64,000 bases of DNA from Atrichornis clamosus (GCA_013400975.1 WBMZ01010290.1:54518-118517); one strand, 5' to 3'. Shown: positions 48,846-63,439, numbered from the stretch's first letter. Made by a program: numbers and translations. Notes: generated by a model not told the origin, from the letters alone.

Positions 48846-50176
48846 ATAGTTTGAGGCCAGAAATCACCTTGGGTTTATTTATTCCCTTTTATCTACGGAA
48901 GGCTGAATAAGAAAGACTCCAGCACTGGAGAATCATGGCAAATGTGGCCGGCCATATCAGTTTTGGAGGAACTGCTGCAACCTTGAAAGACAATCCAGAA
49001 AAGGGAAGAGCAGGAGCTACGCAATGTCACTGTAATGGAGGGGGAATCTGTAAGTCACAAACCAGAAAATACACATCTCCCCTAAGTGCACAGCCAGCTC
49101 CCACGCCCATTTGGAGAGGACACACGAAGCCAAGCCGAGGATACCGCTCTGTCTGGGGAAATAAGGAAACAGGTTAGGCCTAGGATGAGAAGCCTGGTGC
49201 GAGTTAACGTCCTGCATCCTAAAGGCAGAGTTCCAGTTCCCCAGACAATCCCTCAACTGGCTCAGACATGAGATCATCCCCTCTCTCCCTACAACCCCCC
49301 GCCCCATTTATTTCAACATCTGCAGGAAGCGCATCTGTGGTGCAGCAAACAACGGTCTCTGGCTGCGGCCTGGGCTGAGGCCCCAAGCGCCATCTGCCCT
49401 CCGTGGTGGGTGAGGCAAGGATCATGCAGACAGACAAAAATGCGACCACGTCACCAACAACTGCATCTCAAGGAATCAACAACTGCACCCCCAACACCGG
49501 CACAGAGCCACGGGCAGGGCTCTGAACGGGGACAACAGCGCCAGGGAGCCAGGAGGCCTCCATGTGACACACAGAGCCGGAGATGCCGAGCTCCCACACA
49601 GCTCCAGCCAGCAGCACCACACCTCCCCGCCCTGCTCGTGCTGCTGTTTCTTCAAATGTGTGCTCCTGGCTTGCTGTGTTAATCAGAGCCTTTCAGGATG
49701 TGATAAACAGAGGCAGGCACCCAAGAGCAGGCACCCGGTGCCATTTCAGACACATGAGTGCACCCAAGGGGCTCTGGGATGGCAGGGGCACAGGTATCCA
49801 TGCTCTTCCCACAGCCAGCAGGACATCTGAAGAGGAAGCAGATATCTATGTTTAAGTAACTTGAATACTTACGTCCTTCACAGTGGATTTAATTCAAATC
49901 ACACCACACCCTCTGGAAGTTCACACTACATTATCCATGGAGTTTGGGTTAAGCACACTAAGAGATTTCTAGATCTAAAAATCTTAGTGTGGCAAAGGAG
50001 CCAAATACAGCACTACCAGGAAATCCCTATAACGCTTATCAAGAGCCATGAAGAAAGTCTTGAGGAATGTTTACTTGCAAACATCTGCAGCAAATAGAGC
50101 TGTGATCCCAAAATTAACTCACTTAACACTTGCCCTATACACTGTCCATCCCACAAAGCCTAATGGAAAAGTCTTC

Positions 50177-50543
50177 ATGGAATCCCAGAATATTCTGAGT
50201 GGGAAGGGACCCACAGGCACCATCCAGTCCAGCTTGGGTCCCTGCACAGACACCCCAGCAATCCCACCCTGTGCATCCCTGGCAGCGTTGTCCAAACACC
50301 CCTGGAGCTCTGGCAGCCTTGGGGCCGTGCCCATTCCCTGGGGAGCCTGGTCAGTGCCCAGCACCCTCTGGGGGAAGAAGAACTTTTTCCTGATACCCAG
50401 CCTGACCCTCTCCTGGCACAGCTCCAGCCGTTCCCTGGGTCCTGCCCACGATCACAGGGAGCAGAGATCAGAGCTGCCCCTCAGGAGGAGCTGCAGCCCC
50501 TGGGGAGGTCTGAGCTCAGCCGCCTCTGCTCCGGGCTGATCTG
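50177..50543 (-). mobile_element. CR1 LINE 3' fragment
   Basis: GAATCCCAGAATATTCTGAG, GGGAAGGGACCCACAGGCAC and CTGGAGCTCTGGCAGCCTTG, up to GCCTCTGCTCCGGGCTGATC. Confidence 0.92.
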
Positions 50544-50934
50544 AACTAATCCAGGGCTGTGACACAAGCACATACAAAGACCTGCACTCCAGCTGGGGCT
50601 GGTGAGCCCAGCCCTTGGCAGCTGCAGGGGAAGCAGTGGCTCTAAACACATCCTCAAGGACACTGATATTACCAACACGTACTGTTTTGTTTCCCTGATA
50701 TCTGGTGGTATCACACCATCTGTGACTTGCTGTTCCCAGGGCTGACAGCATTCCTTCCTAAAGGAAAAGCTTGTCACAGGCAGCACCATCAGAACTAACT
50801 AAGCTGGCCAGACTGCTTAACTATGTATTATAGGTAATCAGAGAAGAGGTTAAGTTAATTGGAGAAGAGAGGGTTGCATAGAGACCCCCCAGCAGCACCA
50901 TGTGAAGGGGCCTACAAGGAAGCCAGAGAGGGAC

Positions 50935-51209
50935 TCTGCATCAGGAACTGGACAGACAGGACAAGAGAGAAGGAGTTCAAACTGACTGAGGGGAAATTTA
51001 GGTTCAATTTACAGTGAGAGAGGTGAGGCCCTGGCACAGGTTACCCCGAGAAGCTGTGGCTGCCCCTGGATCCCTGGAAGTGTCCAAGGCCAGGTTGGAC
51101 GGGGCTTGGAGCACCCTGGGATAGTGGAAGATGTCCCTGCCCATGGCAGGGGTGGGACTGGATGAGCTTTAATGTCCCTTCCAACCCAAACCATTCCATG
51201 ATCCTCTGA
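50935..51209 (+). mobile_element. CR1 LINE 3' fragment
   Basis: CTCTGCATCAGGAACTGGAC, GAGGTGAGGCCCTGGCACAG and CATGGCAGGGGTGGGACTGG, ending in CCATTCCATGATCCTCTGAC. The upstream boundary is approximate. Confidence 0.9.
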
Positions 51210-52239
51210 CTCCTATTGTTTCATTGGCCAATGTCCAAGTTTACAAGTTACACAGCAAAGAGGCCACAGTTTAGCCTGGCCCTGTAACACAGAGCCAGCC
51301 TTTCTCCAAGTGCCCAAATCTCACTTTCACCCAAAAGTGAACTCCACTTCTGTCAGTCCAGAAGGGTTTAACTGCTAGGCACAGTTTCAGACACCATAAG
51401 TACCAAGTTATTAGTGGATAGCTGGATCACTCCTTGAGTCAAGAGACTTCTGTGATCCCAGCTCATTCTTGCTTGAGGTGACAGGCAAATGGAGAACGGA
51501 TTATTGTCTAAGAGGACTGACAATAACAGAGCAACTCCACAAAAAGAAGCTACACACATGTGGACAGAGACTATTACTGGGGCATTTTCATTCCCAGTAA
51601 ATTCCTACAGATAATTCAGTCATACAGGATATGTCAAAAGACAAGAATAATAATGAGGTTTTCCCATCCCATGCTGAGCACGAGCTTACTCCAGAGTCAG
51701 TCTCACTGAGCGGAAAAGCTCTGAACATGAGTAAAGCACAGCATAAATATCATCACCAGAAGACGTCCTCACGATTGTAAGAAAAATCATTAGAGGGAGG
51801 TTGTTTATATCAAGCTGTCCAATTCTTCTTAAAAAATCAAAGACACGAACAATTTGAAAAATAATAAGTGAATAAGTGTGACTCACCAACACAGTCATTA
51901 ACTTTGAATCTATTATGATAAGAGTAAGGGGTACAGAATAAGCTAAGTAATGACTCAGGCTTTTTGTATGAATGTCACCATCCATTTATATCAAATCAGA
52001 TTACAGCATTTTATTTGGTTAGATTGATCCTGTGATTGTATAACAGAAATAACAAATACTCTGTCTCTACATGACTTTGCTAGCATCCTGGAAAATCACC
52101 GTAATGTTATTTCTTAATTTAGGGCTTCCCACACAAGGAGGAAGGATTACCTCTGACTGTGTAGAGCACCCATCACCTCCACTACAAATGGAAAAGTATA
52201 TGCTCTGCTGATGTGCCAAGGGGATCCGTGGGCCAAGAC

Positions 52240-52957
52240 CAATGGGGTGGGGGTCAGCAAGGCCAGGAGCTGGGTCCTGTCCCTGGGTTACACCAAGCCC
52301 CTGCAGCTCCAGGCTGAGGAAGAGTGGCTGGAAGGATGGAAAAAGCCCTGGGGGTGCTGGTGACAGCGGCTGGACAGGAGCCCAGAGGTGCCCAGGTGGG
52401 CAAGAGGCCAATGGCCCCTGGGCGGTGCCAGCCATGGGGTGGCCACAGGCGCAGGATAGTGACTGTCCCCTGTGCTGGCCCTGCTGAGGGATCTCGAGGG
52501 CTGTGTCCAGTTCTGGGCCTTCATGGCCAGAGAGACCTAGAGGGGCTGGAGCGTGTCCAGGGAAGGGAACAGAGCTGGGAAGGGGCTGGAGCAGCAGGAG
52601 CAGCTGAGGGAGCTGGGGAAGGGGCTCAGCCTGGAGCAAAGGAGGCTCAGGGGGGCCCTTCTGGCTCTGCACAAGTCCCTGACAGGAGGGGGCAGCCAGG
52701 GGGGGTCGGGCTCTGCTCCCAGGGAACAGGGACAGGAGGAGAGGGAACGGCCTCAGGCTGTGCCAGGGGAGGCTCAGGTTGGACACCAGGAGGAATTTCT
52801 GCGTGGAAAGGGTGGTCAAACACTGAAATGGGCCACCCACAGTGGAATCCCCATCCCTGGAGGTGTTCAAGGAAGTGCTCTGGTCTGGTTGGCAAGGTGG
52901 GGATCTGTCACAGGTCTTTTCCAACCTCAATGATTCTGTGGTTCTATGATTCTTCTC
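52240..52957 (+). mobile_element. CR1 LINE long 3' fragment
   Basis: The longest CR1 copy here, about 700 bases. It runs through GGGCTCAGCCTGGAGCAAAG, CTGCTCCCAGGGAACAGGGA and TTGGACACCAGGAGGAATTT to the tail AATGATTCTGTGGTTCTATG. The GC-rich sequence stays open in several frames on both strands by chance. No reverse transcriptase motif is present, so it is only the 3' end. The left boundary is uncertain. Confidence 0.9.
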
Positions 52958-54460
52958 CCCAGGCCTTGCTGAGGACACAGGGGTGGAAGGAAGGATTCTG
53001 AGAAGAAGGGCAAAAAGCTCAACCTTTGTGCCACGTGTTTGGAGGACACTGTGGGGTGAAGTGTGGCAAGGAAGTTAATACAACATAGCTAGACAGGAGA
53101 TTTTAAGATAAGGAAACCACATGTGACTCCCTGCTGTAGAGGAGGTAATACGTGAAAAGACAGTGAATCTTTTTATAAAGATGACCTCTCAGCCTGTAAG
53201 CAATTACTGAAAGTACAGGTGACACAGCAACAATGGAAGGAGGGCTATAAATACTGGAAAAGTCACAACAATCACCACCGAGGTAAAGTTACATCTTTTC
53301 TAGTGCTGAAGGCTACTTTAGAGGCCAAAAGTGAAGACAGAAGTGGCAAAATTATCAGGCCAGTTCTCTGTTTCACTCCAAGTTACAGTAATCGCCTGTA
53401 ACAGAAGGCAAGGCTTGGTGAGTCAGGGGCATCAGACATGCTCCTTTGATCAATTTAAATTAGGTTGGATTCAGTCCAAGAGAAAAAAAACATCCTCCCT
53501 ACCTCACATTCTGCAAGGAATGGCCTCCCCAACAGGAGTATTCAAGTAGCTGGAAGCATTTCTGCCTGAATACCCTCACCTGCATCACGCTGGCCATGGA
53601 AGTTCCCTGGATGGAAAACCCAGCCAAGTGCTGTAGTTTCCCCACGGACTCCAAGTGCAGGTCTGAGGAAGAGGCAGCTGATTCAGGGCACCATGGTTTA
53701 TGTTACAATTATCCTGCTTACGCAAAGGAGACTTAACGAGAACCACCCGCTGCAACAGCCTGTGAGGTTATGAGAAAAATCCATGTCATCATATGTGAAT
53801 TCACCATATGTGAACTCACAGCAGCATTAGAAAGTGGAACTGAGTCAATTCAAAGTGAGGAGTTCATTTATTCCAAGAATGAAAGAGCTGCTCGAGTTAA
53901 TACCTTTAAATAACTGTTCTCCAATGTCACGTTTTACTTCAACTGAAATCACACTAGAAATAAAAAACAGCCTTGAGCAGAAGGGGGGAAAAAAAACCTC
54001 AGCTGAGAGATGCCAAGAATATTCTTCAAAAATGGCAACGATCACTATCTTTTTACAGAAATCAAAGCCACAAGGCAGAGAGTTTAGATGGCAGAGTCTC
54101 AAAATAGGTCAAAAAACCTCAGGCAGCTGATCAGTAATCGTCACTGCGTGGGTCAGGCTCTCTGCAGCTTAAGTGGGAACCAGAGCACTTGTTTTTCCAG
54201 CAAGAAGGCCAAAAAACCAAAGAAGAACGTGAAAAATCTGATGGAAGTTCCATGAAAAAGAATTATTAGGATATAGATCCTGTAAAAACAATTATAATCC
54301 ACTACTCAAGTATACCTACTATTTATGTCATTTCAAGATCATCTCTGCAGGTGATTTGTTATGGGCACAGTGCAACTAGAAAAAACAGATGAAAAAAATG
54401 CCCAACATTTCTGTACATCAGGAATTTGGAATTCAGTTGTTCCACAAATAAACTGTTAAT

Positions 54461-54576
54461 CATATAATCCTGGAATGATGTGGGTTGGAAGGGGCCTTAA
54501 ACCTAATCTTGTTCCTTCCACTACCCCAGGTTGCTCCAAGCCCCATCCAACCTGGCCTTGGACACTTCCAGGGATG
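54461..54576 (-). mobile_element. Short CR1 3' fragment
   Basis: CATATAATCCTGGAATGATG, GGTTGGAAGGGGCCTTAAAC and CCTTGGACACTTCCAGGGAT, with an internal deletion of the usual GGGCAGGGACACC part. Confidence 0.9.
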
Positions 54577-56175
54577 TCTGACAGTTATTTATTTAAGGGT
54601 ATTTTTACTTTTGGAAGCCCAGCTTAAGACTCAGACTTAAATTTTGAGATCCTGGGTGCCCGAAATACCCAGAGCCAGGCTCTCTGAAATGGAAAAACTC
54701 ACCACCAGTGGCAGTTTCCACAGTCTAGCCAGGAATGCAAACACTTACACAACCACTTCTAAAATTAAATGATACACATCTCAACTGCAACACCTGACTG
54801 GGCAGAGCTGGTTGTTGAATATATGCCCTTAAAGCTCACGTGAAGGGGGGGAAAGGAAGGAAAAAACCTCCCCTGCATCTCATTCTTACCTGGAGCAAAA
54901 CTTTCCACTTGCTCTGCTGCGCTGTGGTGAGCTGGGCAACAGCTGCCGCCTGCCAAAACCTCAGGATCTCCCTTCAAGAAGCCTCACTGGTACCGTGGAA
55001 AGACCTGTTGCTGCACGTTTCAGTGCACTAGAATCAGCCTCCAAAAATCTCGCTCCAAATCCTTCACTGTCCCTTGGTGACAGCACAGAGCTCAGCCAAC
55101 TTCTGAGTATCTCTGGGCCAATGCCTTTTAAAGATTCCATTAAAATCATGAGAGTCTGGTCCTTACATATCTTTTAACTTAGCTATGCCTTCATTCCCCT
55201 CCTTTTGCTTCCTTTATGTAAACTAGGAATGGCTTCAAAGCAAAAACTTTAGGGAAAGCATTAGAATAAGCTTTCATTTAAGCATTTATGGGTTTTGGGG
55301 GGAAGAAACCAACATGCAAAGGTGCCTGAAGCACTCAGGCTTCAACTGCAGCTACAGTTTTGCAGTGGTTTCGCACAAAAACAATCACAAAAATAGCTAA
55401 AAATGCAAAGGGCTGGTAAAATTAACAGCTGGCTTCTGGTCAGGTAACACACACCCACAATAAAACAAACTGAGCTGGAAGTGAGGCCAATATTTCCTTT
55501 CGGTATCTTTTCAATTCTTTTTCAATTCAGTTGGTATCATTTTTGGGGGGCTCTGGCACAGGCTGCAGCCCCAGCCAGCACACAGAGGCTGCTGGCACTG
55601 CCAGGCTGGAGGAAGGGCTGCACACACAAGGTGTTTCATCATCTGCCACTCACCGTGTCTGCACAACGTGACTCAACTTTCATCTTCTGGTTTTGGACTC
55701 CTCACTCACAACACGAGCTCTGGTCACCGTCTGCAGCCAGGGGACAACTGTCCTGTGGCAGCACTTCCTTTGGTCTCCATGGTCATAGCACTTAGAGCAT
55801 GACCAAGCTGGAGTGACTCAAGGAAATCTGTCTGGACTTTCTAGTAAAAGTAGTCATGAACAAACTTCTGACGCTGACATTTTCTGGCCTCTTTAAATGC
55901 TGCGAGTAAAATTTATATGGAAATATTTTATGTCTGTTGCCAAGCTGGAGTCTGAGTAAGTAACATAAATATATGTTTTACACACAGATACAGACACCAA
56001 GACAAATATACACATGCCCAACACATATATTATACTTTTGAGGGAAGTACTCCCATAGCAGTGGTCTTTGTCAGGTATCCAACCCACAACTGCTGAGCAA
56101 AGCCAGACCTGGAGCAAACCCCACCTGGCCAAGCCTCTGGCCGAGGAGACCTTCAGCCCTGCGTCTGAGCTGTGC

Positions 56176-56333
56176 ACAGAACCTCAGAATGATTTCAGTT
56201 GGAATGAACATTAAAGACCATTCCATTCCACCCACAGGGATGCCCCTCACTATCCCAGGTTGCTCCAAGCCCCGTCCAACCTGGCCTTGGACACTCCCAG
56301 GGATCCAGGGGCAGCCACAGCCTCTCAGGAGCA
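56176..56333 (-). mobile_element. CR1 LINE 3' fragment
   Basis: CACAGAACCTCAGAATGATT, TTGCTCCAAGCCCCGTCCAA and GGGATCCAGGGGCAGCCACA. Confidence 0.9.
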
Positions 56334-57768
56334 AGAAGCTCCTGAGTTACCAGCTTGTGTTGGAAGCCAATATTGGCAGAGCATTTACTCAGGGGGTTGA
56401 TTTTCTCCACAAAGCCCAGCAAGACCTGGCTGGGCTCTGCTCCCCACTCCTGTCCTGCTGGAGAGGGCGAGCAGCCGGCCACCTTCCTGCTCGGAGACTG
56501 CCCTGGGAGCGGCCCCTCACTGCCCCTTCCTGAGCTTCCTCTTTCTGTGCCCTGGCTCGCAAAACTTCCCCAGGCTCTCTGCTCCCTGGGCAGCTCTGCC
56601 AGCCCTGCCCAGACAACAAGTCTTTTCCGAGGGCTTCAATCTTCTGCCCCACCATTTCGGAAAAATCCAGAGCGACAACAGCAAAAATGCCAAGTTTTGG
56701 CACAAACTGAGCTCCAGTCTTGCTGACTTAGGAAGAAAGCTTTGAAACAGGTGCCACTTCATTTTCTCATTTTTCATTTTTAAACAACTATTATCAACAC
56801 TGCCAAGGCCTGAGAGGATGAGGGGAAGGATCGAAGCGACCACCAACGGATGTGCAACATTCCCAACTAAGGCTTTGGAGATGGTTAAAACTGGAAAAAA
56901 ACATTTTCATACAATTATTACAAAATTTCCTCTTTATCATAAGCAAGAAAAAAAAAATTTCTCTTTAATTCTCTGTATTGTGGTCCTACCAGTACCAAGA
57001 GGTTCACTGCAACAGCAGTTACACAAAGCAGAAAAACCCCGTAGAACTAACAAACTCCACAGAACTAACAAAAACACAGTAACTTAAACATGGCCTTCAG
57101 GAGTGTGGTACAATAATTCCCAGTCACCAAGGAGCCACAAATGATGACTTCAGAAGTAAAAGGACAGCAATCAAAAGGAGGAAGAAACCCCAAATTTACA
57201 TATTCCCTTGTTAAAAGTGTTGCAATACCAGGGACACAAGGGGGACTTTCATGCTCCTCTCTGAGGCACAGAGGATTGGTTCAGAAAACTGAAGTGAACT
57301 ATGACTACTCTCTTACCAAACTACCTAAGCTTCTAATTTAACTATTTCTTCAGACACCGAGGGCTTACCACCTCCCTTGCCAGCTCAAACTCTCTCCCAG
57401 CACATTAAAACACCCAGGGCTGTGTCGGCTCTGTGGTGAAAGGGAAATGACTGACACATTACAGGGCAGAAATTACACACTGCAGGTGTTCCAGCACTTT
57501 TCAAGAAGCCTTTCTGTTCAGAAAATGTCAGTTTGTCCAAGGATGAAGTTGTCATAAGAGAACTACATCAGTTTAAGCAAAGCTCTTTTGGGGAGAGTTT
57601 AATCCCATTTATATACTCAATGCTGCAGTTAAACGAAAGCAGCCAGTAAGTGGCCAGTGAGGGTCACTCAGCTGGGGGACAACAACCTTCCCTGGCCCAC
57701 ACCACTCATTTCAGGTGGTGATTTTTGACTCAGATTTGACTTCATGCCCAGGAAGAAGCCATTTAATT

Positions 57769-57998
57769 TCACAGAACCACAGAAGGTTTGGGTTGGAAGG
57801 GACCTTAAAGCTCATCCAGTCCCACCCCTGCCCTGGGCAGGGACACCTCCCACTATCCCAGGGTGCTCCAAGCCCTGTCCAACCTGGCCTTGGACACTTC
57901 CAGGGATCCAGGGGCAGCCACAGCTTCTCTGGACAACCTGTGCCAGGGCCTCACCTCCCTTACAGGGAACAACTTCTTCCTGACATCCAATCTAATTT
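57769..57998 (-). mobile_element. CR1 LINE 3' fragment
   Basis: TCACAGAACCACAGAAGGTT, GGGACCTTAAAGCTCATCCA, GGGCAGGGACACCTCCCACT and TGTGCCAGGGCCTCACCTCC. Confidence 0.92.
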
Positions 57999-60655
57999 TC
58001 TCTATCAAAAACACCCTTACAAAGATTTAACCTACATCATCTAGGCCAGAGGGGAGTTGAAGAGCTCATTGAATTAATGAATTTGGGATTCTTGGAAAAA
58101 GGAATTCAGTATAAAAAGCAAAGTAGCACTTGGAAGTATGTCCCAGCTGAACATAATCACTCACTTACCAAGAAAGCCTGTGTGGACATGTGCTATTCCA
58201 AGTGGAATATGCCAGAGAAATGCAAGATGTTGGCAGACTTTGCCATTAGTAAAGAGCTGATTCTCATTACCATCAGCCCAGGCTTCACACCAGCTCCCTA
58301 TGGGAACCTTACAGTGCCTGGGAAAAGCAGTGAGTCTGGGAATATCATCACTGAACACACAAACCCACCAAAATGCACTGGATGTAAGGAAAGCCAGGAC
58401 TTGCTTCCCAGCACTCTCCTCTCTACAAGCTCCTGTTCTCTTTTGTGCCAGGTTTTTCACTACACTGTCCTTAAGTCACAGCTGCAGGGCTTTGGTTACA
58501 TGGGAAAAACTACTTTTTTTTCACAAAACAATCCAAAGCCACCGGAGTTGTGAAAATTAGAGTCCGGTCTTTATCATAAGATAAAGGGGTGTCACGCTCA
58601 GTGCTATGGTTAGAAACTCATTATCCATTCTCCTTGGATTGAGGAGGAAAAGGATTCCAACAGAACAGCAGCACATGAATTATCAGTTCTGTATTTTATA
58701 GAAACTTTCAAGGTCAAGAGGTGGCCATTATTGCAGCTGTTCACTTAAGCACACATCCATATTTATGAAATTAAAGAACAGAAGTGCCTCTAAAGTCTTA
58801 AAATTCTCCATTACAGCCTAGTTTTAAAAGCCAGAACATAAGAGGAACAAACAGAAAGCCTGTAATTAGTTTCTAATTACATACCAGGGGTGTACGATCA
58901 CCTTCTCCCAAAATGTAGTTTGGTGTTGTTCCTCCCAGGACTGCCAGGTCAGGCTCAGCTGCTGACTTTGCACAGAGTTCCAGTTTTGCATGCGGAGTCC
59001 AAAGGCAGAGTTTTTGGGATGGAGCATGCAAAGTGGTGGTGCATCCCACAGCCAGAGCTGCTCCCTGGTCAGCACAACAATCACCCACAGGTGCTGCTTG
59101 TTTTCCCTCCGGGATGGGCCAGAATGAAACCTCTGCTTGGGGACATTTATTTTCAGCATCCATTTGACAGTGCAGTAAGTTAAAAGCATGAGAAACACAG
59201 TTTTAGGAATTAAACCCTATTTATAATCTCTACCCTTGAGACACAGACATGGTAATGGGGAGAGGGGAAATAAACCACCACCAAATCAAAAGGAACTCCA
59301 CACCAAACCTAGAAGGCCAGACCTTTCTATTTAATAGCCTGGCCAATGGCACAGAGCAGACGGGATGACACAGCCTGGACATGTGCATCCAATTCTTACT
59401 CCATCTGCTCCATCTATCCCAACATTCCACTTACCAGTCTTGTCCATCATGCATGTTTAATAAAATGCAATCCCCCAGGGGCTGGGACTGCCACTTACTG
59501 CAAGAAACACTCATTTGTGCAGATCTTATTACAAGATCTTGTGTGTGCACAAATAAATATATAACTTTATAATCCCAGGAAATATAAAAGGATAATTTAT
59601 TACAGAAGTGCCCATTCCTACACATCTTGGCTAAGCATATGAGCACTGATAATAGTACTAGGAAAAGAAATGAGAGTTTTACTGATTTATGCTGAGATCA
59701 TTCTAAGGAAAATATCAGATGAATATCAAAAATGAGTCAGTTCAATGGCTTTGCTATCAGGTAACCACAAAAAAACACAGATGTGACTGATATATCTCAA
59801 ATAGTTCTGCACTTGTGTATGTGGAAGCTTTTGACCCTGTATTTGCTGTCTCCTTCCTAAATTTGCATATTTAGGGAAGCTGGAAAGATGGAAAGACAAA
59901 TACTTTTGTTTGCAGTATGTTTTGAAAAATACACTTTCAGCATCCTAAGCCAAAGTAATGTTTTTATGAGCAGACAAAAGCAGCACTGGATCCTCCTCTC
60001 CAAGCTCTAGGATGCACTGTTACCAGTGCTAGCACTCATCTGGAAGGAGGTTAAACATCAGAATTAAGGAGGGCTTGCCAACAGGGCAGTGCAGCCTGGG
60101 CAGCAGCCCAGCTCACAGGCACCACAGGCAGGATCCACCTCACACCCAGGGACTCTGCACCTCGCAGAGAGCAAAGGGCCCTCCCAGCACATCCTTTCCA
60201 GGGTCCAGGGGATATCTATTTAGAATCACATGGATTTTGCTGTGGAAGCACCTCTTTTTCCTCCAGGGTTTACTTGACGAGTCTGGGACACTCCCACGCT
60301 GACTCCTACTCCATCTGTTTGTCAGTCCAGATCCCAAAAACATCCCTCACTACACATGCTGAGAGCCTTGGGATTCCTGGCATGCAGCAAAAGCGTGAGC
60401 TGAGATGGAAAGGGTCATCTCCACAAGCCACTCTCTGGGAAAGGAAGGCGTTCTGGGAGACAAACTGCAGTGTCTGTGTGCCCTGGCACAGCTGCCAGCC
60501 AAGGCAGGGCCAGCACGGACCGAGGAAGCAGCACTGCTGACAGCCCGCTGTGAACACGGCAGGAAAGGAATAAAAGCTGTACATCTATCAGTACATGTCT
60601 GATATTTTCCCCTCACCAGAAATTTTTTACAGAAACTGGGTCATTCTATATAATA

Positions 60656-60792
60656 CCACAGAATCCCAGACTGGTCTGGGTCGGGAGAGGCCTTAAAGCC
60701 CATCCAGTGCCACCCTCTGCCACGGGCAGGGACACCTTCCACTATCCCAGGGTGCTCCAGGTCCCATCCAACCTGGCCTTGGACACCTCCAC
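60656..60792 (-). mobile_element. Short CR1 3' fragment
   Basis: CCACAGAATCCCAGACTGGT, GGGCAGGGACACCTTCCACT and ACCTGGCCTTGGACACCTCC. Confidence 0.9.
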
Positions 60793-63439
60793 AATATGTT
60801 CACACTGGAGAACTAACTGAGATTTCCAAGAAAAGTCTATGAATTCCCACTTGCAGTATGTCCACAATATTTTCCATTTTTAAAAATTAGGGTAAAGTTT
60901 AAATCTTCACTAGTTGCTTTTACTTTCCCCCCCAACCTGTTTAAAAAAATAAAAGAAAACAATATTGGGAGCTTTGTGGTACTTCTTTTGGTTCTGCTTT
61001 GGGGACCACGTTTCCCTGTCCTAGAGACCACGTCCCATCCCTGCCTCATGGGCTGAGTAACTCTGCTCCAGACATTGACACACAGGCTACTGGAAATTGG
61101 TACAGTCAGGAAATCTGGATCATCTCTCTGAGGTAAACAGTAAATGAAAACCCTGAGGAAAGTCTGAATACCAAGGTGGTGAGGGGCTGCTTTTGTTTTT
61201 TACTTTTGAAAAAGAAAGAATTCTTTTGAAAGTATTCTGTTACTACATCACGTTATTGTAACCTAGGGCAGTGATGAGGTAATTTCCATTACCAAGGCAG
61301 GTTCTGGGATTTGTTTTTCAGGCTTCTGAGAGAGACACAGTTACATCACAGTGCCACAGCAAACACAGACAAGAGTTCACCACCTCGCAGGAAGATCCTG
61401 CTGCTCCTGCCCGTGAAATCAAAAAGAAATCCTTCCATGAATTATGTGGAGCTTCTGTTTAGAAAGAGACAACTGAAATAAAACCAGACCAGTTGCACAC
61501 TCAGTTTAAAAGTGTGTCTCCTGAGTGGCCCCCCAGGCTGTAACCGGGAGCTGAGACCCCAGCTGAACCAGAGCTGTTTTATTATTTAAATCTTGTCCAG
61601 ACTGTAAGGCACCAGTATTTTTGACATGTACTTGCCCATCAATGTCAACTAAACCATTAGCTAAGAATTCAGTTTTGCTCCCTCAAAGCCACTCCCCTTC
61701 TTTGGATACTGCCCTGAAGGACAGGGAGGCTCTGACCCACAGGAGTGTTCTGTGTCAGGTAAAAAGCAAATTGGAATTTCATCTCCCATCTCTCAACTCT
61801 GCGCATTAACCACGGGCCATGCCATACTCTGAGCTTTTACCTCTTGAGCTAGACATTTTCCATGGAAAAACAAGTATTTTCTTATATTTTGCAGTCAGTT
61901 TTCACATACTTGGACTTCTGGGTACAAGCGGGAGACACCTCCTTCTCTGGCTGCTACCTGCTATTGACCCTGGTGCTTTCCAGCCGAAGCCATTCCATTA
62001 ACTTGTGATTTGAATTCACAACCCACAAGTCCCCAGTTCCACTGTCAGTGCTGTCCTCTTCCAACCTACATGGACACCACCAGAGCTGCCACAACCCTGA
62101 ACAATGCACACCGATTAAAACACTCCAACAGAGCCATTCCTGTTATTCCTGAAGCCATGTGCACCTGGAAAGTCACTGCTGCATTGCACTGGATTCAGCC
62201 CCCTGGCATTGCCAGGAATACATGTCAGGGGAGAACAGAGTTTATCCAAAGTGTCAGTGCAGCTTGCTCAATGGCTTTGAAGGAATACCTCTGAGGGAAA
62301 TATTCAGGACTTACCCCATACCTGTTATTTTTCCCCTTTTATGATGAAAAAGTCACAAACTGAAGAGAAAAGCTATGGCAAAACCAGGTTGGCTGAAATA
62401 TTTCCCATTCTAGCTGGTCTAGGCCAGCTGACAAAAGTAACATATTCAAAGTGTCATGAAAATTATACTTATGATGATAACAATATTCAGTGGAATATAT
62501 TCAAGTTAAGATGAAATCAGATATGCAACCCTAGTGACACAGCAGTGTTGGATAACTTTTCTTTATTTCCTCCCCCCCTGGTTTTTTTGGCTTTTTAAAA
62601 AATTTTTCTAGGAAAAACAAGTCATAAACAGTGCTCAGTGCCAAGAGTCAAAGTGATGTTTTTCCAGCGCAGATCAACTGGCCATGCAGCAGGAGATCAA
62701 TTCATGTGATTCAAGCATAAATCAGCATTTGCATTTCTCTTTCGTTATGGACCCCTGCCATAGGGGAATGAGAGACTGCAGAAAGTTGGAAGGGGCCAAC
62801 GTGGAGATTTGGAGAGACAGCAGTGCCAGAGGAGCACTTATCTCTACACTGTACACTAAAAACCTTCTCACTAACAGAAAGAAAATAAAACAAGCACATC
62901 AGTTTTTAAGTTCACGCTTTCTGTCTGGAATTCCCAGCAGTCTGAACAACTCTTGGCCACCATAAAGCAGCTGATCCCAGGCATCATGCACATCTCACCC
63001 TACTGAGGTGCAGAGCAGCATCTTCCTGCCCTGCAGTTACAAGTCCAACCCACACCACCGCTCCTCCCTCGGGATTGGAGCTTTAACCAGGCATCTGCAT
63101 CCCTTCATCCACATGGGAAGTTTCACACTCAGCACTTCAGGCGGCCAGAGGGATTTTCCTCCAAGGTAAGGCACAAGGTGGCTGTGGACAAGCTCTGGGC
63201 AGGGTCACACAGCCCCAGCAGCTCCAGCTCCCCACTGCCAGGGGCTGCTCCGGGGAAGGGGACAAACAGCAGTGCAAACCCTTGAGCTCCTGCGGGGAGC
63301 ACGACCACCAGCACAGGACCTGGTCCCACCACTGGGGCAGCAGGACTGGCCAGAGGCCGGACAAGACAACAAATTAACCTCCACCTGTAAATGTGGGAGC
63401 CCGGTCCCAAAAATGCACAGGGAACCCCATGAAAACCAG

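Noticed and set aside
52067..52978. Open frame of 303 codons on the minus strand, the longest in the window, and a 225-codon frame on the plus strand overlapping it
   Set aside because: Both lie over a GC-rich CR1 3' end. The same Pro/Leu/Ser-rich and Gly/Gln-rich translations recur at the other CR1 copies (17.6, 35.9 kb), so they are repeat-derived chance frames.
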